Below the pieces are notes generated by a model. That model was given only the letters and a program-made list of their open reading frames with translations. It had not been told where the DNA came from and ran no database searches. DNA of 64,000 bases from Simmondsia chinensis (lineage: Eukaryota; Streptophyta; Magnoliopsida; Caryophyllales; Simmondsiaceae), in NCBI GenBank assembly GCA_018398585.1, contig JAGTTD010000014.1, positions 17,421,387-17,485,386 on the forward strand, in the 5' to 3' direction. Position numbers and translations under genes: made by a program. Below, piece by piece: positions 20,928 to 31,351 of the stretch; position 1 is the stretch's first letter, and each line of letters begins with the position of its first letter.

Positions 20928-22840
20928 ATGACCGAAGGTGTAAGAACAAGATCTGGAGCTAGAGGTGCCAGTGCACCTAGTTTTGGAATGAATTTTGTTG
21001 CTGCAATTATAGATTCTGGTGCTGATGTATCAATTGATCATCACCGGGAGTTGAATGACAAGTTCGAACAGTTGAATGCTAGGTTTGATCAGCAGAATAT
21101 CGAGCTGAATGCTAAATTTGATCAGCAGAATGACAGCATTCAGCATATGTTGAAGTTGATTTTGGATAAAGAATCGAATAAGGAAGAACGTTGCAACAAA
21201 TCGAAGAGAAAATTGTAAAATTGCAAGACCAGGTTAATAAACAAGGAGAATCAAGTGCTAATGCAATCTTGAAGCCTGCGAGTCAGATCTTGCATTCTGT
21301 TGAAGCAGATCAGCAGTAAGACAAGGCTGACAGACCTGAAGTTCTGGTGAGGAGCCAAGGAAAGTCTCCGATAATGCAGCTGGATGTAGGACCTTCAATT
21401 AACATCAGATCAGCTGAGAATCCACCTTTGCAACCTGAAATTGATGTAGACAATCAGGATTGCGCCTCTGGACAAGCACATTGCATGCCTGATGCTTTTA
21501 ATGCAGACCGTAATGCTAGGCCACATAATTCAGTGTTTCAGCACAGAGTTGAATTTGATGAGCTCGATCATCTTGACAAACCTCCTAATAGTCAGTACCA
21601 GCATAGATCAGTGAGTAATGACACTATATCTGGAGGTAGGAGTGGTAATTATAGGCAGCCAAGGGTAGAAATTGATCCTTTTGATGGTAGACAATCGGAA
21701 TCATGGCTAAGGAGATGTGATCGGTACTTCCTCTATTACAACATACCTGAGGATGAAAAGCTCCAGCTAGCAGCAGGTCATTTACATGGTGATCATGAGG
21801 TTTGGTATTATAGTTTGTTGAAGAGCAAACCGAATCTTTCTTGGGGCAAATTCGTAGAAGAAATGTGTGACCGTTATGGAGAAGGTGAATCAACCGATGT
21901 TGTGGATAACTTTAACAAATTGTCTCAAATTTCAACCGCGAGAGAGTATATGCTTAGATTTGAGAATTTAAGAGCTAACTTGCTGTCAGTTTTGTCCATA
22001 GCTCCCAAGGATGCTGAATCTTATTACGTTTCATGCTATGTAAGTGGATTGAAGCCTAGGATCAAGAATATGGTGAAAGCCATTGCTCCTAAGACTTTTT
22101 CAAGTGCTTATAACAAGGCAAAATTGATTGAAGCTACTCAAGTCCAATCAAGTGACAAGTTCAAGCAGCATGGTAGCAAGTTCAGACCTCAGCAGAGAAA
22201 TTCCAGTGCTGGTTTTAAGCGTGTTGTTTATAGAAGTTCTGTGAGGCTTTGCTTTCGCTATAATCATCCATATCAGCATGGTCATAGGTGCAAAACACAA
22301 GCATTGATGTATGCAAAGGGGTCCCGTGCTGATGCTGATTCTGGCAGTGAGCAATCTGACGCAGAAGATGGCAGTGCAGACTTTACATCACAAGATGAAT
22401 TAAGTGATGATGAAGTAGAGATATCAATGAAGGCTTTAACCGGTAGTGTAGCTCATAAAACTATCAAAATCAAAGGCAAGGCTGGAAAACATTCCATCAT
22501 TATCCTTATTGATAGTGGGAGTACACATAGCTTCATTGATCCAAAGTTGATTAAGAAGGTAAGGCATGAAGTGACAAGGACTCACCCCTTAGCGGTGATG
22601 GTGGCTGATAGAAACTCCTTGACAACTCAAAACAAATGCTTAGCATTTCCATGGTCTATGCAAGATAATCAATTCACCTTTGATTTCAGAGTTCTTCCTT
22701 TAGGAGGTTGCGATATGGTGCTAGGGGTGGATTGGATCAGAACCTTCAACCCGGTTGTGTTTGATTTTGATACGATGACCGTGGCATTTAAGGTTCATGG
22801 CACCAAATTATCCTTGAAAGGCATCTCAGAGGAAGCTTAA
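20928..22840 (+). pseudogene. gag and protease of D
   Basis: Gag forms the particle and the protease cleaves it. The N-terminus (20928-21190) is a leader with GVRTRSGARGA and a repeated coiled coil, LNDKFEQLNARFDQQN. A frameshift near 21190 and a TAA at 21317 separate it from the main frame. The capsid block has YRQPRVEIDPFDGRQ, ESWLRRCDRYF and AREYMLRFENLRANL. The zinc knuckle reads CFRYNHPYQHGHRC: the second Cys of the family's CX2C is Tyr. The protease motif LIDSGSTHSFIDPK is intact, followed by GGCDMVLGVDWIR. The frame ends at TAA 22838 but is in phase with pol. Confidence 0.92.
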
Positions 22841-25822
22841 CTCAAGTTGATTGATGGCAAACGTGTGTAAGATGGAATCAAGAAGAAGGCAATACAATGG
22901 ATTGGGCATTTGTTCATGTTAACCTCGGTAGAGTTGCAGTAGGACATACAACCAGAGGTACAGACTTTAGTGGATGCATTTGGGGAAATTTTTGAGGAGC
23001 CTAAGAGTCTTCCTCCTCAAAGGAGTGTGGACCATGCCATTCCCTTGCGTGCAAATGCTGATCCGGTCAAGATTAGGCCATATCCGTATGCTCATGGCCA
23101 AAAGACAGAAATTGAGAGGCAAGTTGAGGAGCTTCTTCACATGAGCTTCATTAGACCAAGCCATAGTCCTTTTGCTTCACCTGTGATCCTCGTGAAGAAG
23201 AAAGATGGCTCAGCTAAAATGTGCATTGATTACCGTCGATTGAATGCTCTAACAGTGAAGGATAAGTTTCCCATTCCGGTCATAGATGATTTGCTTGATG
23301 AGCTACATGGAGCATGCTTCTTTTCAAAGCTTGATTTGAGGCAAGGGCATCATCAAATCAGGGTCCTCAAGCCAGATATCTACAAGACAGCTTTTCAGAC
23401 TTATCATGGACATTTCGAGTTTGTTGTTATGCCTTTCAGCTTAACAAAGGCTCCGGCCACTTTTCAAGCAGCCATGAATGACGTTTTCAAGCCTTTTCTG
23501 AGGAATTCAGTGCTCATTTTCTTTGATGACATACTGATTTACAGCTCAACATATGAAGCTCATCTCACTCACCTCAGACAAGTCTTTGTAGTGATGCGGC
23601 AACACAAGTTCTTTTCCAAGTTGTCCAAATGTTCGTTTGCTCAAAATAAGCTTGAGTATTTGGGTCATGTCATCTCACAAGAGGGAATTTCTACTGATCC
23701 TAATAAGATCTGTGCAATGCAAGATTGGCCAATTCCGATCACCTTGAAGCAATTAAGAGTTTTTTTGGGATTGACCGGGTATTATAGAAAATTCATTAAG
23801 GGTTTTGGTTCAATTGCCAAACCTTTAACCAAACTCTTGAAGAAGGATTCTTTTGCACGGAATGAGAGATCTCAAGCTGCATTTGAAGCTCTCAAAGCCG
23901 CAATGTGTGCTGCACCGGTGTTGGCAATGCCAAACTTCACCAAAAGCTTTATTTTGGAGACCGATGCAAGTGGTATTGGTATTGGGGCTGTTCTTTATCA
24001 AGGTGGAAGGCCTATTGCTTACTTGAGTCAAGCTCTTAGTCCTAAGCATCAAGCCATGTCGACCTATGAGAAAGAGTACCTAGCAATTCTCTTAGCCGTG
24101 GAGAAATGGAGGCATTACTTGGAGGGTCACAAGTTCATCATTCGAACGGATCACCAAAGCCTCAAGTATCTCCTTGAACAAAAGATCGTGACAAGAATTC
24201 AAAAGAAAGGTCTTATGAAGATGTTAGGCCTTGATTATGACATCGAGTATAGAAGTGGCAAAGAGAATGTGGCTGCGGATGTGCTGTCAAGGAAGTTTGA
24301 AGATGCAGATCAGGGGACTTGTAATGCTGTAACTGTGGTTGTACCTTCACAGATGGAAGAGCTACATAAGTCATATGTGGGTGATCCTTGTTCCCAAGAA
24401 AAAGCTGTTGCTGCTATCCTTAAATCTAATGCAGAAAATGCTGCTGCAGAGCCAGAAATCACCGCGCAGAGGGGGCTGGTCAGAATTGATGGAAGGCCGT
24501 ACGTTGGTTTTGCTACTGATTTAAGGAAACAGGTCATACAAGCCTCACACGATGCTGCTTGGGGAGGTCATGCTGGTGTAAAAGGCACGTATCAAAGCAT
24601 ACTTTACATGGCCAAGCATGAAAAAAGAAGTGAGTGATTATGTGAAGACTTGTGAAGTGTGCCAACAAACCAAGTTGGGTGATCATCGATATAAAGGACT
24701 CCTTCAACCTCTTCCTATTCCGGATGGAGCTTGGATCCACATTAGCATGGATTTCATTGAGGGGTTGCCGAGTCCGAAGGCAAGGAAGTCATATGGGTAG
24801 TGGTGGATTGTTTCACCAAATATAGCCATTTTATTGCTCTTGTTCGACCCATTACCGCTGAAAAGTTGGCAAGGATCTTCCTTGACAACATTTACAAATT
24901 ACATGGATTGCCTCAATCCATTGTGTCAGATCGTGACAAGATTTTCACAAGCACATTTTGGAGGGAGTTGTTCAAGTTGATGGGTACCACATTGGCACTT
25001 AGTTCCTCTTATCATCCTCAAATGGATGGCCAAACCGAACGAGTCAACCAATGTGTGGAGCAATACCTTCGGAGTATGGTTTTCTTAAGGCCCAAGAAGT
25101 GGAATCATTGGCTTTCTTTGGTGGAGTTTTGGTTCAACACTCACTTCCATACATCAATTGGCACTTTACCCTTCCAAGCTTTGTATGGTTATTCACCTCC
25201 TTCACCCTTGCTGCTGCAACAACCGAAGGAGACTTATTCTACAGCAACTGATTTAGTGCAGCAGAGGAGGCATTTTGTACAAGTGCTTAAGGATAATCTC
25301 CAAAAAGCTCGGGCTCGAATGAAATTTTATGCCGACAAAAAGAGGGTAGACAAAAACTATGAGGTTGGAGACATGGTCTACCTTAAATTACAACCGTATA
25401 GGCAGTCTTCCTTGGCTGTCAGGTGAAATGTCAAGCTAAGTGCTCATTTCTTTGGCCCATACAAGATCTTGGAGAAAGTTAGAAATGTTGCATATAAGCT
25501 TGACTTACCTTCGCATTCATACATTCACCCCGTGTTCCATGTGTCCCTACTTAAAAAGCAGGTCAAGAGAGGTGCTACAGCTGCTCGAGATCCACCTATT
25601 GCTGGGCCTATTGGCTTGCTGTTGCTGCAACCGGCTGCTGTTAAGGGCCGTAGGGAGCTGAAGTCCGACAATGGTGCTGTGCGGGAGGCCTTGGTGACTT
25701 GGTGCAACTTGAACAAGGACTTTATGACTTGGGAAAATTGCAATTTCTTGAAGAGTCAATTCCCAAATTTCACTTCTTGTGGGCAAGAAGTTTCTCAAGA
25801 GGGAGGAAATGTTATGAATTGA
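22841..25822 (+). pseudogene. pol of D: RT, RNase H, integrase, chromodomain-like tail
   Basis: It follows gag in the same frame, after stops at 22838, 22868 and 22940. RT (about 23100-23700) has KMCIDYRRLN, LDLRQGHHQIR, VVMPFSLTKAPATFQ and the active site FFDDILIYS. RNase H (about 23940-24290) has ETDASGIGIGAVLYQ and RTDHQSLK. Integrase has SHDAAWGGHAG...CEVCQQTK, ISMDFIEGLP, VSDRDKIFTS and MDGQTERVNQ. An ~8-nt deletion near 24605, a 1-nt deletion near 24780 and a TGA at 25425 break it. The tail has [11 protein letters not shown] and a chromodomain-like FMTWENCNFLKSQFPNF. Confidence 0.94.
25797..25809 (+). promoter_or_regulatory. Polypurine tract of D
   Basis: AAGAGGGAGGAAA directly precedes the 3' LTR; it primes plus-strand synthesis. 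It overlaps the end of the pol frame. Confidence 0.9.
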
Positions 25823-26213
25823 AGAATTTTAATTGTAATTTCTAGTTGTAGTGGCTGGTTAGTGTCTTAATGTTGAGTTGTGTGATTTTAAATGTTAGTT
25901 GGGGCGGTTTAGGAACCAAAAGCTGTTAGTTGGTCAAAACCGGGTCAAACGTGGGGGCTTGCTGCAGTTTTGGCGGGAATGGCTGTTAGTTTGGTTTAGT
26001 TTGGTTTTTTCTTGATGCAATGTACCCAAATGTGTATAAATAGGGTCCTAAGCATGTAATTCAAGTATTCAATGAATATAATCTGAATTTCCTTTTGGAA
26101 TTTCTCTCTCTTTCTCATCTCTTTCTCTATTTCTCATCCCCTTTCACTGCTTTTCTCATCTTAACTCTTTCTTCTACAAGGTTAGACTTTTAATTCTTAA
26201 TTGGAAGCTAACA
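25810..26213 (+). repeat. 3' LTR of D (404 bp)
   Basis: Same length and termini as the 5' LTR, about 14 substitutions, no indels seen. Followed by the TSD CTTTC. Confidence 0.96.
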
Positions 26214-26520
26214 CTTTCATGGCTTGTTGAACCCTTTGGTCCACGATTTCTAAACGACACTTGAGCATGGCCATGAAACTCCATTAAGAATTGCCATCAA
26301 GCCCAATATGCTCGTTCTTTGGGATGTCATCATCTCCACCGCTTTCATTGCTGCGGTTGTGACTGGCTTCATCCCCTCGTGATAGAAGGATGTGTTCAAG
26401 AGGGTGCTGGAGTGGGGATCCAATTGAGGCTAGGCCTTCTAGTTCCTCATGCTCAAGGGCCCTGGAGCTTCTGGTTCTGACCATTGGTGAATGGCTTGTG
26501 ACTACGTTTTGGTAATCCAT
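26214..26520 (-). pseudogene. gag N-terminus of B2, between two insertions
   Basis: Read on the minus strand it begins MDYQNVVTSHSPMVRTRSSR and runs 78 codons to a stop, then continues with LKCRLEIVDQRVQQA up to the D insertion. B5 begins the same way (DYQNVISDHSPVVKTRRS at 57749). The ATG itself lies in the target-site duplication made by A2, so the start codon is present on both sides of that element. Confidence 0.85.
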
Positions 26521-27064
26521 TGTTAAGGTTTCAGAGATTTCTCTTGAGCCTTAACCTTGGTTGGGATAGGGAGAGTATAAGATGAGAAAAGAATATAGAG
26601 TTTAGATGAGAAAGAAGGGAAAGGAGATGAGAAGTAGAGAGAAATATCAAAAAAATATCAATTCATTCATCAAAAGTTATGGATTATAAACTAGAGCCTC
26701 CTATTTATACTACTTACAAGATAGGATTTTAAGCAATGAAAATATCTAAATCAACTAAGAATATCTAACTAACACAGCACTAACTAACTCTAAGATATTT
26801 TGGCGCCAAGGCAAACTTAAACTCACTTATTACATGACATAACCAAGCTTAGCTACCAATTACAATACCAACACTCTAATACAACTTTCAGCTACACCAA
26901 ATGACCCAATGCAGCAGCAACAGCAGCCTGACAACCGCTAACAACACACGCAGCAGCAGCCAACAGCAGCTAACAGGCCCAAACCAGACTAAAGCAACAG
27001 CTACGACAGCAGGACAACAAATCAGCCACCATGAGTTCATGCCTCGGATTCTCGGATCATAACA
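26521..27064 (-). repeat. 3' LTR of A2 (544 bp)
   Basis: On the minus strand it runs TGTTATGATCCGAG ... CCTTAACA. It is longer than the 5' LTR by about 37 bp through indels in the CAG/CTG-rich and AACTAACTC-rich parts. Confidence 0.94.
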
Positions 27065-27077
27065 TTCTCTTCCCCTT
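27065..27077 (-). promoter_or_regulatory. Polypurine tract of A2
   Basis: Minus strand AAGGGGAAGAGAA immediately upstream of the 3' LTR, matching the tracts of A1 and A3. Confidence 0.88.
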
Positions 27078-27152
27078 GAAAACATTCTTGTCCTTAAGAA
27101 TAGAAGAGAGTTGTAACAATGAAGAACCCAATTGCATATGAAGAGTTAGCTG

Positions 27153-29849
27153 TCAAGAGGAATTCTTTCTAATTCCACAACTGGGAGGACCTTTGAACAC
27201 TTCAATCTGAACGTTCTGCAGAGCACATTGTATGTCATTTATCTCGATGCAATGTCTACATTTGAGTACATAATACTTTTCAGGAGGTCTGCTACGATTA
27301 AACCAAACATCACAACTCCTCATGAAGCAGTTAACACAGCCCAAACTTCTAACTTGCTGCTGAGAATCCCCAAATGCAGCAACAGTTCTGTTTTTCTGCA
27401 TGTAGTAAGCTGCATAACTGATTTTGTATATCTTTAGCCCCATTAAACTGCATATGAAGTCCTTGAGCATCTCAGGAGGCCTTCTAAACTCAAACCAAAA
27501 GAACCAATTATCGAATTCAGCTTGAAGACATTCCTCAACGCAGCTCCAACAACCACTTATCTTGATCATGGAAGCAACACTCCTACTAAACTCTTTCATC
27601 TTGGATCTTATCCAAAATTTGTATTGCTCACACAACCACATACTAAACCAAATCATGACATGCTTAACAAATTCTTGATTGCCTTCCAATTGCACCAAAG
27701 TTGCTGCAGAACTCAGAAACTCAGCAATGCAATCCCGATGCAAATCACTTTGACAGATTTCAGCTTGTTTCTTGTTTGTGAACTTGCAAGAGTTGAAATT
27801 TTTAGCCACTTCTTCCCAAACTCTTGCATAGAACACACAAATTAAGAGTTCATAAACCATTCTTGAATGCCAAGTGCACACTGACATAACTTGAACACCT
27901 AAAACATCCCAATCGATACTGTCCTTGCTGCAACTCACAAATTCCAGCCTGTTCTCGGATATTTCCTAGTTCCAAAGCTCATTCAACCACCAAATATACC
28001 TCAAAAAATGATCAATATTTGCTTCCTTGTCAACCTTCTCAAGCATGAGTAACAGATATAGCAAGTGAAGACACCAAAGGGACTCAAGAACAGTTGTAAA
28101 TTTCTTTAACATCTGAAATGTTCTGCTCCCAACTCTGCTGCTGATATGCACCACAATTTCAGCTAAGATTATTCTTGGTGTTGCATTGATCTTTTCCATC
28201 CACACGTTGAGAAGATATTGAAGCTTATGCATATGATTTTTCCACTCCGAAACACCGCTGCAGATCACTCCAAACCCGATCAGAACCTGCACCAGATCAG
28301 CACCATCCAGTTGCAGTGTATCCCAATTTTCAAGTGCCTTTGGCTTAGCTTGGCTTTGCACTCTAGCTGCAAGGTCATACCCGAGGCCAAACACCTCCTC
28401 AAAGCATCCACAATTCTTCAAACCACTAACAACAATTATCATCCTTTCAAGTAAGTGCTGTTGTATGAACCGAAACAACACGAATTCCGGGACAATGGGA
28501 ACTTCATTATCACACGAATTATGTAGCTTGTGAAATGTATAATTCCCGTCTTCACAACTAACTTTGACGTTAACTTCGCAATGACTCACAACCTCTACCC
28601 TTTTTCCACCAATATTTGTACTGACATTGCATTCGTCAACATCATACACCAGCATCGAATGCCTAGCTTCTCCAAACTCTTGTAATTTATTCCTTCTCGA
28701 ATCGGAGGGACTTCCAACACCAAACACATCAGTTAAAACATCAGTTGTACTGATTTTGGACCGATCTGAAATCGGTTTCAGCATGTTACAGCAATTATAC
28801 ACATCTAACAACTCAATTGCTTGTTCAACCACATTGCTTCTCCTTCGTTGGACTTTGAAACGCACTCTCGCAGCTTGATTAGTTCTTTTCAACAGAGACT
28901 CAAACCTTTTCGGCTTCATATAAAATTGGAAATCTTCTCCCAGATCAGGAGGCAACTCGTCATACGAGTGTACACTTGAATACCACTTTTCTTTACTTAA
29001 AAGCACACCTTGTTCAGCTTGCCATGGAGTATCTCTTAACATATTTGATGATGTATTAATTGCTATCACAGCAGTAGCATCGACCTCTTCAGTTGGAATC
29101 ACAAATTCCGCAATCACCACTCCTCGTATACCATCTGAATCTTGTATACCCGCATATACATTGGTAAGAACAGCATCTTGAGATCGCTCTTGTTGATCAT
29201 CAAGCATCATAGGCTAAAACACAACCTCTTGCTTCAATTTCTGCTTTGTCATCTTCTTTATTTCCCAAAAGTCTTGCAATGCGTCGTTAAGATGATTCCT
29301 CTTCACTTTACTCTTTGCACTTTTTAACATTCCAATGACATGAAAATCATATTCCCATTCCGGATGCATGTCATATTGTACCTCAACGTCATCAAGATAC
29401 TCCAACTCTAGCAAAGAGTCTTCATAAAAATCATCTTGTTCAGACTCAGGTTCCTCATGCCTGTGTTCATCAATTTCGGCATTGTCGTGGTCGAGTTCAT
29501 CTTCAACAACAACAGATCGCACCTTCTCTTTTTGCTCAACAAAGAACTCTTACGGTAGAACCACTTCGGTAGGTGGAATAAACTCAATTTGTTACAATCA
29601 TTCCTCCTTATTCGCATCTTTATCCAACATCAACTTCAACATTTGCTGAATGATGTCATTCTGTTGTTTAATCTCGAAGCTATGCTAATCAAACTTCGCA
29701 TCCTGCTGATCAAACTTAGCATTCAGCTGTTCGAACTTGTCATTCAACTCCCGGTGGTGATCAATAGATGCATCAGCACCAGAACCTGTCACCGCAGCTG
29801 ATACAATTGCTCCTCCAGCTCCTGATCTGGTTCTTACTCCATCAGCCAT
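27153..29849 (-). pseudogene. 899-codon family A frame of unknown function (A2)
   Basis: From ATG 29849 the same frame runs to 27153 without a frameshift, interrupted by six stops (29685, about 29600, 29594 and 29552, then 29214 and 27966), all explainable by C-to-T change of CAA, CAG or CGA. Residues ~1-85 are the gag leader of element D (GVRTRSGAGGA, LNDKFEQLNAKFDQQ). An acidic stretch (ELDHDNAEIDEH) and a basic stretch (KSKVKRNHLNDALQDFW) follow. Next come SYDELPPDLGEDF and RAARVRF-like blocks, then a large Cys/Trp-rich region with CTWHSRMVYELLICVFYARV and FFWFEFRRPPE. A3 conserves all but the leader. I recognise no catalytic motif. A structural or host-derived origin is possible. Confidence 0.78.
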
Positions 29850-30769
29850 GTTTGTAATGAACAACAAAACTTCGTTCGAAACTCGCAGAAGTGTGTAACT
29901 CGTTTCGCAACTCTTCAACAATCAATTGCTTAATGAAGTTCTACTCCTTCGTTCGCACAAACAATCCTTGCTATCGGTTCCCAGATCATCAATGATTATC
30001 AACCCTAACTGACGAACTCGAACAGAACTTCGAACAGAGGAAACTTGAACAAACCCTAACTGCGAACGATTTCTGACAGAGACGCTACCTTGAATAATTC
30101 AAACTAAGAATCTGAAATTGGTTCGATTTTTGCCTGCAATGATGATTTAATCACACGATACACAACAATCTTCAAGAACAATAGCGGAATTCAACACCTT
30201 CGGTGCGATATTCGTTGTCAGAATTTCGCCTTCGTTGTCAGAAATTCGCCTCAATCTCAACTTCTGAATTGTAAAATCTGTAATCACCTCAATTCAAATG
30301 ATTTCTACTCTTTTGATGATGATCAAGTATAATGTAGATCAATTAGCTCAATTTTAACTTCTTCTTCAACCGATTAGATGGATGATCAATCAAGAACAGC
30401 ATAGCTCAGCATCAAGTTCAGCAACTGATATTTGCTTCTGCATTAACATTCAACAGCTAATGCTTGATCGAATCTACTAAATTTCAATCTGAATCAGCTT
30501 GATGTGAATGAAATCAACAAATTCTGATCAAATAAACCTTCTTCAATGCAATTTGATCACCTTAATCCCAACCGAAAGCGATATTCCCAGGCCTTGCAGT
30601 GAGCTGATGCAGTAACCGCCAAAATCACTTCAACAATTCAGATTTGAATTCTGATCACAAAACATCTGAATTAAATCAATATCAACCTTTTGTTGATTAA
30701 TTGCAACACAATTAATCAGAATTTATAATTTTTTTTCGGATATGAGCTTGATTCGGAAGCCAAACCAAG
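29850..30769 (-). other. Untranslated leader of A2
   Basis: About 0.9 kb between primer site and ATG, AT-rich, no long frame. It resembles the A3 leader (46193-47270), for example in a TTCAACACxTTCGGTGC-type phrase near 30190 and 46545. Confidence 0.65.
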
Positions 30770-30781
30770 GCTCTGATACCA
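30770..30781 (-). promoter_or_regulatory. Primer binding site of A2
   Basis: Minus strand TGGTATCAGAGC, perfect initiator tRNA-Met type, two bases from the LTR. Confidence 0.95.
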
Positions 30782-30783
30782 AT

Positions 30784-31290
30784 TGTTAAGGTTTCAAAGA
30801 TTTCTCTTGAGTCTTAACCTTGGTTGGGATAGGGAGAGTATGAGATGAGAAAAGAATATAGAGTTTAGATGAGAAAGAAGGGAAAGGAGATGAGAAGTAG
30901 AGAGAAATATCAAAAAAATATCAATTCATTCATCAAAAATTATGGATTACAAACTAGAGCCTCCTATTTATACTACTTACAAGATAGGATCTTAATCAAT
31001 GAAAATATCTAAATCAACTAAGAATATCTAACTAACTCTAATATATTTTGGTGCCAAGGCCAACTTAAACTCACTTATTACATGACACAACCAAGCTTAG
31101 CTACCCATTACAATACCAACACTCTAATACACTTCCAACTACCCAAAAGATCACAATGCAGCAGTATCAACAGCCCAAACAACAGCCAACAGCAGCAAAA
31201 CAGCCCCTGCAGCAGCAACGGCAGCAACACAGCAGCAGGACATCATCACAACCACCCCGGGTTCATGCCTGAGATTCTCGGATCATAACA
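30784..31290 (-). repeat. 5' LTR of A2 (507 bp)
   Basis: Same termini as the 3' LTR; TSD TCCAT follows at 31291-31295. Confidence 0.94.
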
Positions 31291-31333
31291 TCCATGATGG
31301 GGTTAAAGACAATGAAGTCTTGTGCTAAGTCTT

Positions 31334-31348
31334 CCACTATGGTCACCA
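31334..31348 (-). promoter_or_regulatory. Primer binding site of B2
   Basis: On the minus strand TGGTGACCATAGTGG follows the LTR end. It resembles the tRNA-Arg-type primer sites of Tat/Ogre elements and matches TGGTGACCACAGTGG in B5. The match to a tRNA is approximate. Confidence 0.65.
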
Positions 31349-31351
31349 AAA

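Larger units (their letters stand above)
20459..26213 (+). mobile_element. Ty3/gypsy chromovirus-like element D, complete structure
   Basis: Two 404-bp LTRs, a tRNA-Met primer site, gag, pol and a polypurine tract are all present. The target-site duplication CTTTC is perfect (20454-20458 and 26214-26218). The LTRs differ at about 14 sites by eye (roughly 96.5% identity), so the insertion is moderately recent. The coding region is damaged but easily read. It interrupts gag of B2. Its gag leader is shared with A2. Confidence 0.96.
26521..31290 (-). mobile_element. Family A LTR retrotransposon A2, complete structure
   Basis: LTRs lie at 30784-31290 (5') and 26521-27064 (3'), with a perfect 5-bp duplication TCCAT at 26516-26520 and 31291-31295. 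A perfect tRNA-Met primer site and a polypurine tract are present. The 3.7-kb interior has a long leader and one 899-codon reading frame of unknown function, with no RT, RNase H or integrase. It is the best reference copy of family A in the window. It landed on the gag start codon of B2. Confidence 0.95.
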
